Assembly: GCA_002391425.1 (NCBI GenBank) | Contig: DGEZ01000054.1 | Coordinates: 334-12,087, forward strand | Direction of reading: 5' to 3' | Source: Micrococcales bacterium UBA3913 | GTDB taxonomy: Bacteria > Actinomycetota > Actinomycetes > Actinomycetales > Microbacteriaceae | DNA length: 11,754 nucleotides | Part shown: positions 1 through 6,624 of the stretch, one piece after another | Layout: each line of letters begins with the position of its first letter | Position numbering within the stretch: position 1 is the stretch's first letter | Translations under genes and position numbers: made by a program | Notes under the pieces: model-generated | Databases searched by the model: none | Seen by the model: only the letters and a program-made list of their open reading frames with translations | What the model was told of the DNA's origin: nothing

Positions 1-2
1 TC

Positions 3-1244
3 AACGAGGACTTCACGAAGATGGTGGTCTCCGGTGACGACGCGATGAAGACGATCACCTCGTACATCTCGGCTGTTGCGCCAGAGCTGCTGGATCGGAT
101 CGAGCCGTATCAGGGCTCGGACGATGTCTTCGACCACTACCGGATCAACGAGACGATCGAGAAGGCGCTGGAGCGCAAGGTGTGGCTGCCCTCGGGCGGT
201 TCCCTGGTGATCGATCGCACTGAGGCGATGACCGTCATCGATGTGAACACGGGGAAGTTCGTCGGTTCTGGTGGCAATCTCGAGGAGACGGTGACGAAGA
301 ACAACCTCGAAGCTGCCGAAGAGATCGTGCGCCAGCTGAGGCTGCGCGATATCGGCGGGATCATCGTGGTCGACTTCATCGACATGGTGCTGGAGGCGAA
401 CCGCGACCTCGTGCTGCGTCGCCTCATCGAATGCCTGGGCCGGGACCGCACCAAGCATCAGGTCGCCGAGGTCACCTCGCTGGGGTTGATTCAGATGACT
501 CGCAAGAAGCTGGGCATTGGCCTGCTTGAGTCGTTCAGCGAGACCTGCGAGGTGTGTGGCGGCCGCGGCGTCGTGGTCCACTCGGAGCCGGTGTTCAAGC
601 ACCGTTCCTCCACGGACCGGCCCGCGCGCAAGAAATCCGATAACGGTCACTCGCATGCGCGCGGCGGAGACAAGGAGCCGAAGGCGTCCGCGCCCACGCT
701 CAGCGAAGACGTGAAGCTCGCGGTCGCCCAGATCGCCGCCTCCACGATCGCGGGCAAGGGCGGGCATGAGGATGTTGCTGAGCCCGCACCCGCGTCGGCC
801 GAGGCGCCCACAGAGAAGAAGCAGGCGCCGAAGCGTTCCCGCTCCTCCCGCTCGCGTTCGTCCAAACCGAAGACAACGGAGGCGCAGGAAGCTGGTGCGA
901 CACAGCCCGAGGCACCGGTAGCGACCGCGGCGAAGGCCGAGGAGCCCACGGACTCTCCTGCAGCCCAGAAACCGGCTGCCAAGAAGGGGTCGTCGAAGAA
1001 AGCGGCAGCGCCATTGCCGGATCTTCCGCTTCCCGCCGGCTCCGCAACACCGGTGGATGAGCCCAACCCTGTGGCTCGTGAGCAGGTGGAGCACAAACTG
1101 GGCTCCGTGCTGGATGCGCTTGCCGCCGAGTCGACGAAGAAACCCGCTCCCCGGCGGCGCTCGCGCCGGGCCACGCTCCCGGCCGGGAGCACTCCCGACC
1201 AGGTGCAGCTGGAGACCGACGAGACATCGACCGCTGATGTTTGA
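3..1244 (+). CDS. rne: Ribonuclease E/G, C-terminal part (5' end cut by window edge)
   Basis: Endoribonuclease of the RNase E/G family, which processes rRNA and tRNA precursors and starts mRNA decay in the cytoplasm. The frame is open to the window edge, so the N-terminal S1/RNase H-like part is missing. Numbering from the ATG at 21, the DNase I-like catalytic part is clear: the metal-binding aspartates expected for the family are D74 (in TVIDVN) and D118 (in VVDFIDM), separated by the conserved block NLEAAEEIVRQLRLRD. The zinc-link motif CEVC is at 176-179 followed by GGRG. From about residue 190 to 407 the protein becomes a low-complexity tail rich in Ala, Pro, Lys, Ser and Glu with an Arg/Ser-rich patch near 270-285, as in actinobacterial RNase E; it is probably disordered and may bind RNA or partners. 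The stop codon overlaps a promoter for rplU. Choosing RNase E rather than RNase G rests on the long tail; the symbol rng would be defensible. Confidence 0.93.
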   Translation, partial: NEDFTKMVVSGDDAMKTITSYISAVAPELLDRIEPYQGSDDVFDHYRINETIEKALERKVWLPSGGSLVIDRTEAMTVIDVNTGKFVGSGGNLEETVTKNNLEAAEEIVRQLRLRDIGGIIVVDFIDMVLEANRDLVLRRLIECLGRDRTKHQVAEVTSLGLIQMTRKKLGIGLLESFSETCEVCGGRGVVVHSEPVFKHRSSTDRPARKKSDNGHSHARGGDKEPKASAPTLSEDVKLAVAQIAASTIAGKGGHEDVAEPAPASAEAPTEKKQAPKRSRSSRSRSSKPKTTEAQEAGATQPEAPVATAAKAEEPTDSPAAQKPAAKKGSSKKAAAPLPDLPLPAGSATPVDEPNPVAREQVEHKLGSVLDALAAESTKKPAPRRRSRRATLPAGSTPDQVQLETDETSTADV

Positions 1245-1274
1245 CCGGGAGACCGCTTTCGGGTAACGTAGAAT
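1241..1274 (+). promoter_or_regulatory. Putative promoter of rplU-rpmA
   Basis: TTGACC (1241-1246) is a good -35 and includes the TGA stop of rne. TAACGT (1264-1269) lies 17 bases downstream as a -10; the overlapping TAGAAT (1269-1274) is a better hexamer, but at 22 bases. Transcription would start near 1275-1282, giving a leader of about 70-75 bases. Seen by eye only. Confidence 0.55.
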
Positions 1275-1351
1275 GTCGGTGTCCGGCGGCAATGGCCAGT
1301 CCCGACGCAATCAGACTTTCCTCTGGAAAACGCAAGTAAGGGAATTAAATC
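1275..1351 (+). promoter_or_regulatory. rplU 5' leader with small hairpins and ribosome binding site
   Basis: The expected untranslated leader of rplU contains complementary GTCGG (1275-1279) and CCGAC (1302-1306). It also has a short hairpin TTTCC-TCT-GGAAA (1317-1329), followed by an AAGGGA-type ribosome binding site (about 1338-1343) before the GTG at 1352. Ribosomal protein L21 leaders are known regulatory RNAs in some bacteria, but I cannot match this one to a known family, so regulation is only a possibility. Confidence 0.3.
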
Positions 1352-1660
1352 GTGGTTTACGCAATCGTGCGCGCAGGTGGCCGCCAGGAAAAGGTCGAGG
1401 TCGGCTCGATCATCACTGTTGATCGCGTTGCCGCCGACGATAAGGGCAAGGTTCAGCTTCCCGCCCTCCTGGTCGTTGACGGCGACAAGGTGACGGAGAA
1501 GTCCGCAGACCTCGCCAAGGTGAAGGTCGAGGCCGAGGTTCTCGGTGACCTCCGCGGCCCCAAGATCATCATTCAGAAGTTCAAGAACAAGACCGGGTAC
1601 AAGAAGCGCCAGGGCCACCGCCAGGAGCTCACCCGCCTCAAGGTGACCTCGATCAAGTAG
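1352..1660 (+). CDS. rplU: 50S ribosomal protein L21
   Basis: Structural protein of the large ribosomal subunit that binds 23S rRNA. The 102-residue product has the usual bL21 length. It begins VYAIVRAGGRQEKVEVG and ends with the conserved basic region around KIIIQKFKNKTGYKKRQGHR (near residues 70-90), which contacts RNA. The start is GTG at 1352, supported by an AAGGGA ribosome binding site about 8 bases upstream and by family length. rpmA follows after 13 bases, and the two are almost always cotranscribed. They sit between rne and obgE, the common actinobacterial order. Expression is probably driven by the promoter at the end of rne. Confidence 0.97.
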   Translation: MVYAIVRAGGRQEKVEVGSIITVDRVAADDKGKVQLPALLVVDGDKVTEKSADLAKVKVEAEVLGDLRGPKIIIQKFKNKTGYKKRQGHRQELTRLKVTSIK

Positions 1661-1673
1661 GAGCGAGACAGAT

Positions 1674-1928
1674 ATGGCACACAAAAAGGGCGCAAGCTCA
1701 ACTCGTAACGGTCGTGATTCGAACGCTCAGCACCTGGGTGTGAAGCGGTTCGGCGGAGAGGCCGTGAATGCCGGCGAGATCCTCGTCCGCCAGCGCGGCA
1801 CCCACTTCCACCCCGGCCAGAATGTGGGCCGCGGCGGAGACGACACGCTGTTTGCCCTGTCGGCCGGCTCCGTGGAGTTCGGTGTCAAGGGTGGTCGGCG
1901 CGTAGTCAATGTCGTTGCGGGTCAATAG
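1674..1928 (+). CDS. rpmA: 50S ribosomal protein L27
   Basis: Large-subunit protein whose N-terminus reaches the peptidyl-transferase centre and helps position tRNA. At 84 residues it has the standard bL27 length. It starts MAHKKGASSTRNGRDS and contains the highly conserved blocks QHLGVKRFGG and GTHFHPGQNVGRGGDDTLFA. There is no N-terminal cleavage extension of the Firmicutes type. A GGAG sequence just after the rplU stop (around 1660-1663) serves as ribosome binding site. Cotranscribed with rplU; a strong hairpin follows about 25 bases after the stop. Confidence 0.97.
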   Translation: MAHKKGASSTRNGRDSNAQHLGVKRFGGEAVNAGEILVRQRGTHFHPGQNVGRGGDDTLFALSAGSVEFGVKGGRRVVNVVAGQ

Positions 1929-1953
1929 GACCACGCAACACACCACACTGTCG

Positions 1954-1985
1954 AACAGAGGCGAGCACTCGTGCTCGCCTCTGTT
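1954..1985 (+). terminator. Perfect 15-bp hairpin after rpmA, terminator-like
   Basis: The arm AACAGAGGCGAGCAC (1954-1968) is exactly complementary to GTGCTCGCCTCTGTT (1971-1985), with only TC between, so the real loop is probably four bases. The stem is GC-rich and sits 25 bases after rpmA, as expected for a transcription terminator. However, it is followed by ACGCATACGG rather than a U-run. It may end most rplU-rpmA transcripts, or act as a 3' stability or processing element with read-through into obgE. Confidence 0.65.
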
Positions 1986-1986
1986 A

Positions 1987-2014
1987 CGCATACGGGGCTT
2001 TTCCCCGGTATGCG
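1987..2014 (+). promoter_or_regulatory. Second hairpin directly upstream of the obgE ribosome binding site
   Basis: CGCATAC (1987-1993) pairs with GTATGCG (2008-2014) and GGGG (1994-1997) with CCCC (2003-2006), leaving one bulged G (2007) and a CTTTT loop (1998-2002). It begins one base after the first hairpin ends and stops about 12 bases before the AGGAGG of obgE. It could be a second terminator stem, an mRNA 5' structure of obgE, or a DNA operator; the sequence alone does not decide. Confidence 0.5.
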
Positions 2015-2038
2015 AGGATTCGGAGAGGAGGGACCACC

Positions 2039-3583
2039 ATGGCGTCGAACTTCGTTGACGAGGTTGTGCTGCACCTGACTGCGGGTGCGGGCGGTGACGG
2101 TTGTGTGTCCGTCCGCCGTGAGAAGTTCAAACCCCTCGGCGGCCCCGACGGGGGGAACGGGGGAGACGGCGGCAGCATCGTTTTGTGCTCCGATCCGCAG
2201 GTCACCACACTGTTGGCCTATCACCGTCACCCGCATCACCGTGCCGAAAACGGCGGGTTCGGGATGGGCGACAACCGCTCGGGGACCAAGGGTGCCGACC
2301 TGGAGCTTTCGGTTCCGGTGGGCACCGTCGTCAAGGACACCGACGGCACCGTGCTCGTCGACCTGGATGCGCCCGGGATGCGTTTCGTAGCCGCTGAGGG
2401 CGGTCGTGGCGGGCTGGGGAATGCCGCGCTGGCCTCACCGAAGCGGAAGGCCCCGGGGTTTGCCCTGTTGGGTACCTCCGGCTGGGCCGGGGATGTGGTA
2501 CTCGAACTAAAGACGATGGCGGATGTCGCCCTGGTGGGGTACCCCTCGGCGGGTAAGTCGAGTCTTATTGCGGCGATCAGTGCGGCCAAGCCGAAGATCG
2601 CCGACTACCCGTTCACCACGCTGACCCCGAACCTCGGTGTCGTTCAGGCCGGGGATGTCCGGTTCACGGTCGCGGATGTTCCCGGGCTCATCGAGGGAGC
2701 CAGTGACGGGCGCGGCCTGGGGTTGGAGTTCCTGCGCCACGTGGAGCGCTGTGCCGCACTGGTGCACGTGATCGACTGCGCCACCCTGGAGCCGGATCGG
2801 GACCCGATAAGCGATTTCGACGTGATCGTGGGCGAACTGAACCGGTACCCGGTTCCCGACGGTCAGGCGCCCCTGAATGAGCGTCCCGCTCTGGTCGTGC
2901 TGAACAAGATCGACGTTCCGGAGGCACGCGAGCTGGCCGAGTTTGTTGCCCCCGAATTTGAGGCACGCGGGTACCGCACGCTCCTGGTGTCGACGCAGAG
3001 CCACGAGGGCCTCGACCCGCTGTGTTTCGCAATGGCGAAGCTCGTCTCTGAGGCCCGCGCGGCCCAGGAGCAGGCACCGGTCGCGCCGCGGATCGTGTTG
3101 CGGCCGCACCAGGACCGCACCCCGTTCACGATCACCCCGACCCAGCGCGGCACCGAGACGGTGTACTGGGTGCGCGGGGAGAAGCCGGAGCGCTGGGTGG
3201 CACAGACGGACTTCGACAACGACGAGGCGATCGGTTTTCTCGCGGATCGCCTGCAAAAGATCGGTATCGAGGACCAGCTGTTCGCCCTGGGGGCAACCGC
3301 GGGGTCCACGGTCGTCATCGGCGGCGAGGATGGGTACGTTTTCGATTGGGACCCGACCCTGACCACGGCCGCCGAGGTGATGGTGTCACCGCGAGGCACT
3401 GACCCGCGTATCGACCCGCGCCGACGCCCGAGCCGGGTCGAGCGACGCCAGGAATACTACGAGAGAATGGATGCGAAAGCGGCCGCGCGCGATCAGTTGC
3501 ACGCCGAGCGCGAGGCCGGGCTGTGGCGGGACTCCGACAGCTTCTCGTCTGAGGACGCCGCCACGGAGGAGACGGAAGAGTAG
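2039..3583 (+). CDS. obgE: GTPase Obg (ribosome assembly / stress GTPase)
   Basis: Essential GTPase that binds the 50S subunit and links ribosome assembly to growth state. Residues 1 to about 158 form the glycine-rich Obg domain (GAGGDG at 16-21 and repeated GG pairs up to about 46). The G domain follows: G1 GYPSAGKSS (167-175), G2 region DYPFTT (189-194), G3 DVPG (213-216), G4 NKID (289-292) and a G5-like STQSHEG near 320. An OCT domain covers roughly 350-440. The remaining 70-odd residues are a charged, Arg- then Glu-rich extension. At 514 residues it is longer than Obg of E. coli, as is usual in actinobacteria. The start is fixed by a consensus AGGAGG (2026-2031) seven bases upstream. proB begins 3 bases after the stop, suggesting coupling. 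Confidence 0.97.
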   Translation: MASNFVDEVVLHLTAGAGGDGCVSVRREKFKPLGGPDGGNGGDGGSIVLCSDPQVTTLLAYHRHPHHRAENGGFGMGDNRSGTKGADLELSVPVGTVVKDTDGTVLVDLDAPGMRFVAAEGGRGGLGNAALASPKRKAPGFALLGTSGWAGDVVLELKTMADVALVGYPSAGKSSLIAAISAAKPKIADYPFTTLTPNLGVVQAGDVRFTVADVPGLIEGASDGRGLGLEFLRHVERCAALVHVIDCATLEPDRDPISDFDVIVGELNRYPVPDGQAPLNERPALVVLNKIDVPEARELAEFVAPEFEARGYRTLLVSTQSHEGLDPLCFAMAKLVSEARAAQEQAPVAPRIVLRPHQDRTPFTITPTQRGTETVYWVRGEKPERWVAQTDFDNDEAIGFLADRLQKIGIEDQLFALGATAGSTVVIGGEDGYVFDWDPTLTTAAEVMVSPRGTDPRIDPRRRPSRVERRQEYYERMDAKAAARDQLHAEREAGLWRDSDSFSSEDAATEETEE

Positions 3584-3586
3584 GTT

Positions 3587-4426
3587 ATGGTTGCACGCAG
3601 ACGCGCCGAGATTCCGGGCGCGCGCCGGGTTGTCATCAAGGTGGGGTCGTCGTCGATTACCGGCGAGAATAAGGCCCAGCTCGATGTGGTTACCGCCGCG
3701 CTGGCGGCCCTGCGTGGTCACGGCTCCGATGTGGTGCTCGTCTCCTCAGGTGCGATCGCGACCGGGTTCCCCGCTCTGGGGTTGGGGGAGAAGCCCACGG
3801 ACCTCCCCACGCAGCAGGCGGCCGCATCCATTGGCCAGACCATGCTCATCAGCCGCTACCAGGACTCCCTGCGCCACTTCGGGCTGAACGCCAGCCAGGT
3901 GCTGCTCACGGCGGGCGACTTCGATGACCTCACCCACCGCCGCAACGCGCAGCGCGCGTTCGACCGGCTCCTCGAGTTCGGGGTCATCCCGATTGTGAAC
4001 GAGAACGACACCGTGGCCACCCACGAGATCCGGTTCGGGGACAATGATCGACTGGCCGCTCTCGTGGCGGTGCTCGTGCGCGCGGATGTGCTCATCCTGC
4101 TCAGTGACGTGGATGCGCTCTACACGGCTCCGCCGGATCGATCCGGCGCCGTGAAGATCCCGACGGTGTCCCACAATGACCAGCTCGATGGCGTCGAGTT
4201 CGGCCCGGCCACCTCCACCGGGGTGGGGACGGGGGGTGCAACAACGAAGGTCGCCTCGGCTCGTCTGGCGGCCGACGCCGGGGTTCCCGTGCTCATGACG
4301 GCCACCTCCCTGGTGGAGCAGGCGATCTCCGGTGAGGACGTGGGTACGTGGTTCGAACCGTTCGCTCCGCACCTGTCCACCCGCACAGGTGCGATCGCCA
4401 CGGTGGGGAATCTCGCCCACCAGTGA
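3587..4426 (+). CDS. proB: Glutamate 5-kinase, short form without PUA domain
   Basis: Phosphorylates L-glutamate with ATP to gamma-glutamyl phosphate, the first and usually proline-inhibited step of proline synthesis. The amino acid kinase fold is complete: VVIKVGSSS with K18, VSSGAIATG (52-60), VNENDTV (137-143), FGDNDRLA (150-157), SDVDALY (173-179) and GTGGATTK (214-221). The protein stops at 279 residues, whereas E. coli ProB (367 residues) carries a C-terminal PUA domain. Here the chain ends soon after the GTWFEPF segment, with no PUA sequence in any frame before proA. Such kinase-only forms occur in other bacteria. The ATG lies 3 bases after the obgE stop, with GGAAGAG (3574-3580) as probable ribosome binding site. 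The next gene, proA, encodes the following enzyme. Confidence 0.95.
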   Translation: MVARRRAEIPGARRVVIKVGSSSITGENKAQLDVVTAALAALRGHGSDVVLVSSGAIATGFPALGLGEKPTDLPTQQAAASIGQTMLISRYQDSLRHFGLNASQVLLTAGDFDDLTHRRNAQRAFDRLLEFGVIPIVNENDTVATHEIRFGDNDRLAALVAVLVRADVLILLSDVDALYTAPPDRSGAVKIPTVSHNDQLDGVEFGPATSTGVGTGGATTKVASARLAADAGVPVLMTATSLVEQAISGEDVGTWFEPFAPHLSTRTGAIATVGNLAHQ

Positions 4427-4431
4427 CCGCC

Positions 4432-4467
4432 CTGTCTGGTTCCGTACAGAGCGGGTAGAATTCGGGC
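4432..4467 (+). promoter_or_regulatory. Putative promoter giving a leaderless proA transcript
   Basis: TAGAAT (4456-4461) is a strong actinobacterial -10 hexamer ending six bases before the proA ATG at 4468, so transcription would begin at or next to the start codon. A weak -35, CTGTCT (4432-4437), lies 18 bases upstream of it. No purine-rich ribosome binding site is present in front of the ATG, which agrees with leaderless translation. Confidence 0.5.
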
Positions 4468-5742
4468 ATGCCGGAAACTCAGACACTCTCCCCGTACGAC
4501 GTTCTCGTGGCGCGTTTTCGCCGTGCGCGGCAGGCCTCGCGTGCGCTTTCCATTGCGACGACGAAGCGGAAGAACGCGGCGTTGGAGGCAATCGCCCTCG
4601 CCCTCGTGCAACAGTCTGAGGCGATCGTGTCGGCGAATGAGCGTGACCTCTCCCTGGGCGCCGAAAATGGGCTGAGTATGGCGCTGCAGGACCGGTTGCG
4701 TTTGGATGGCAGCAGAATTGGTGCGCTGGCGGATGCGGTGCGCAACGTCATCGCGCTGCCCGACCCGATCGGGCAGGTGATCCGCGGTGGGCGTCTGCCC
4801 AACGGATTGCGGCTGGAACAGGTGCGGGTGCCCCTCGGCGTGCTCGGGGTGATCTACGAGGCTCGCCCGAATGTGACCGTGGATATCGCCTCTCTGGCGA
4901 TCAAGAGCGGCAACGCGGTGGTGTTGCGCGGGGGCTCTGCGGCTCAGAATACGAACGCGACGCTCGTGGAGGTTCTGCGCGAGGCGATCGCCAGCGTGGA
5001 GATCGATCCGGAGGTCATCCAGACGGTCGACGACTTCGGGCGGGAGGGCGCGCACGAGATGATGCACGCACGCGGTTTGATCGACGTGCTCATCCCGCGT
5101 GGCGGTCACGGGCTGATCCAGACGGTCGTGGCGGAGTCGACGGTGCCGGTGATCGAGACGGGCGAGGGGAATGTGCATATCTTCCTCGATGAGAGTGCGG
5201 ACGCGGAGATGGCGGCCGAGATCCTCGTGAACGCGAAGACGCAGCGCCCGAGCGTGTGTAACGCGGTGGAGACCCTGCTGGTGCACCGGGCGGCGGCAGA
5301 GCGCCTGCTCCCGGTGGTGCTGGGGCGTCTGCGCGAGAAGGGTGTCGTGGTGCACGCCGACGAGCAAGTGCGGGCGATCTTCTCGGACGCTGTTCCCGCC
5401 ACGGAGAGGGATTGGGAGACCGAGTACATGTCCCTAGATATCGCGGTCACGATCGTGGATTCGCTGGATGAGGCGATCGCGCACATCGACAGGTACTCGA
5501 GCAGGCATACCGAGGCCATCATCACGAATGATGTGCACAATGCGGAGCGTTTCCTCGCCGAGGTGGATGCCGCAGCGGTGATGGTGAACGCCTCGACGCG
5601 GTTCACCGATGGCGGAGAATTCGGTTTCGGTGCGGAGGTGGGCATCTCCACTCAGAAGCTGCACGCGCGCGGCCCGATGGGCCTGCCTGAGCTGACGAGC
5701 ACCAAATGGCTCGTGCGCGGGGATGGGCAGGTTCGCGCCTGA
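4468..5742 (+). CDS. proA: Gamma-glutamyl phosphate reductase
   Basis: Reduces gamma-glutamyl phosphate with NADPH to glutamate 5-semialdehyde, the second step of proline synthesis, acting directly on the unstable product of ProB. The 424 residues match the family length (417 in E. coli) and the aldehyde dehydrogenase fold. Visible motifs are VPLGVLGVIYEARPNVT (about 117-133), KSGNAVVLRGGSA (about 144-156), and the catalytic cysteine C264 in QRPSVCNAVET. The C-terminal block NASTRFTDGGEFGFGAEVGI is also typical. The start is ATG at 4468, without a ribosome binding site but next to a -10 hexamer, so the message is probably leaderless. It follows proB by 41 bases; proA may be made both by read-through from obgE-proB and from its own promoter. 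Confidence 0.96.
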   Translation: MPETQTLSPYDVLVARFRRARQASRALSIATTKRKNAALEAIALALVQQSEAIVSANERDLSLGAENGLSMALQDRLRLDGSRIGALADAVRNVIALPDPIGQVIRGGRLPNGLRLEQVRVPLGVLGVIYEARPNVTVDIASLAIKSGNAVVLRGGSAAQNTNATLVEVLREAIASVEIDPEVIQTVDDFGREGAHEMMHARGLIDVLIPRGGHGLIQTVVAESTVPVIETGEGNVHIFLDESADAEMAAEILVNAKTQRPSVCNAVETLLVHRAAAERLLPVVLGRLREKGVVVHADEQVRAIFSDAVPATERDWETEYMSLDIAVTIVDSLDEAIAHIDRYSSRHTEAIITNDVHNAERFLAEVDAAAVMVNASTRFTDGGEFGFGAEVGISTQKLHARGPMGLPELTSTKWLVRGDGQVRA

Positions 5743-5763
5743 CCGGGGGGCGGCGAGCGTCTT

Positions 5764-5796
5764 TGCTAGAGTGGGGCGAAATCAGGGAAAGGTGAG
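5764..5796 (+). promoter_or_regulatory. Putative extended -10 promoter and ribosome binding site for the small membrane protein
   Basis: TGC followed by TAGAGT (5764-5772) resembles an extended -10 element; no convincing -35 is seen. AAAGGTGAG (5788-5796) would be the ribosome binding site for the GTG at 5803 or the ATG at 5806. This could start transcription of the nadD-rsfS cluster. Confidence 0.35.
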
Positions 5797-5802
5797 CACA
5801 CG

Positions 5803-5994
5803 GTGATGAGTGCACTCAATGTTCTTGCGGAGGGAGCCGCCGGGGTGTCGCTGCCCATGCCAGCCTGGGCATACGGGGTGATCGCGTTGGCGGTTTTCGG
5901 TGTCCTCGGGTTTGTGGTGTACAGCTTCCGCGACGTCTACCATCGGAACAGCGCGGAGCCGCCAGCCTCTGATGGAAACGAGCAAGGCGCCTGA
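5803..5994 (+). CDS. Small single-pass membrane protein of unknown function
   Basis: A 63-residue protein with one hydrophobic segment, AWAYGVIALAVFGVLGFVVY (about residues 21-40), preceded by a short amphipathic N-terminus and followed by a basic stretch (RDVYHR) and a hydrophilic tail. By the positive-inside rule the C-terminus should be cytoplasmic. A GTG at 5803 and an ATG at 5806 are adjacent; either may be used. The ribosome binding site AAAGGTGAG fits both. nadD starts 15 bases after its stop, so they are very likely cotranscribed. Short membrane proteins at this place between proA and nadD are, to my recollection, common in Microbacteriaceae. No function is recognised. Confidence 0.72.
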   Translation: MMSALNVLAEGAAGVSLPMPAWAYGVIALAVFGVLGFVVYSFRDVYHRNSAEPPASDGNEQGA

Positions 5995-6009
5995 GCGAAG
6001 GAGCTGGGT

Positions 6010-6624
6010 ATGCCAGTGGCACAGTCCCGTCGTCGGCTTGGGGTGATGGGTGGCACATTCAATCCGATCCACAACGGGCACTTGGTGGCGGCCAGTGAGG
6101 TCGCCGCACGCTTCGACTTGGATGAGGTGATTTTCGTCCCCACGGGCATGCCCTGGCAGAAGGAGCAGAGTGAGGTCGCGGAGGCGGAGCACCGCTATCT
6201 GATGACGGTGATCGCAACGGCGGCGAACCCACGCTTTCGGGTCAGTCGCGTGGACATTGATCGCGCCGGACCCACCTACACGATCGATACGTTGAGGGAT
6301 TTGCGCAGGCAATATCCCGAATCGGAGTTGTTCTTCATCTCGGGAGCCGATGCGATCTCTAAGATACTGAGTTGGCGGGATGCGAACGACCTCTGGGAGC
6401 TCGCCCACTTTGTGGGCGTGACCAGGCCCGGGCATGTTCTCGATGCGACATCGATACCTCCGGGTCATGTGAGCATCCTGGAGGTCCCTGCGCTGGCCAT
6501 CTCGTCGACGGATGTGCGCAAGCGAGCCCGCGAGGGACTGCCTGTGTGGTATCTGGTGCCCGACGGTGTGGTGCAGTACATCAACAAGCATCGACTCTAC
6601 GTGAGTGAGGTTACGAGTGGCTGA
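6010..6624 (+). CDS. nadD: Nicotinate-nucleotide adenylyltransferase
   Basis: Transfers AMP from ATP to nicotinate mononucleotide to make deamido-NAD, a required step of both de novo and salvage NAD synthesis in the cytoplasm. The nucleotidyltransferase signature GGTFNPIHNGHL (14-25, with the HxGH-type H21-N-G-H24) and the C-terminal ISSTDVR (164-170) that binds the ATP phosphates are both intact. SGADAI and a following LSWRD stretch, typical of NadD, are present near 117-127. The length of 204 residues is normal. AAGGAG at 5998-6003 supports the ATG at 6010. The 3' end overlaps the next gene by 8 bases. nadD next to rsfS is a widespread arrangement; here one extra gene lies between them. Confidence 0.96.
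   Translation: MPVAQSRRRLGVMGGTFNPIHNGHLVAASEVAARFDLDEVIFVPTGMPWQKEQSEVAEAEHRYLMTVIATAANPRFRVSRVDIDRAGPTYTIDTLRDLRRQYPESELFFISGADAISKILSWRDANDLWELAHFVGVTRPGHVLDATSIPPGHVSILEVPALAISSTDVRKRAREGLPVWYLVPDGVVQYINKHRLYVSEVTSG

Noticed and set aside
647..1684. 345-residue minus-strand frame across the rne tail, rplU and the rpmA start
   Set aside because: It crosses three confidently identified + strand features, and its composition mirrors the rne tail codons.
4120..5367. 415-residue open frame on the minus strand opposite proB/proA
   Set aside because: It is the antisense shadow of two well-conserved genes in high-GC DNA. The product is rich in His, Arg and Leu with no recognisable motif or ribosome binding site.
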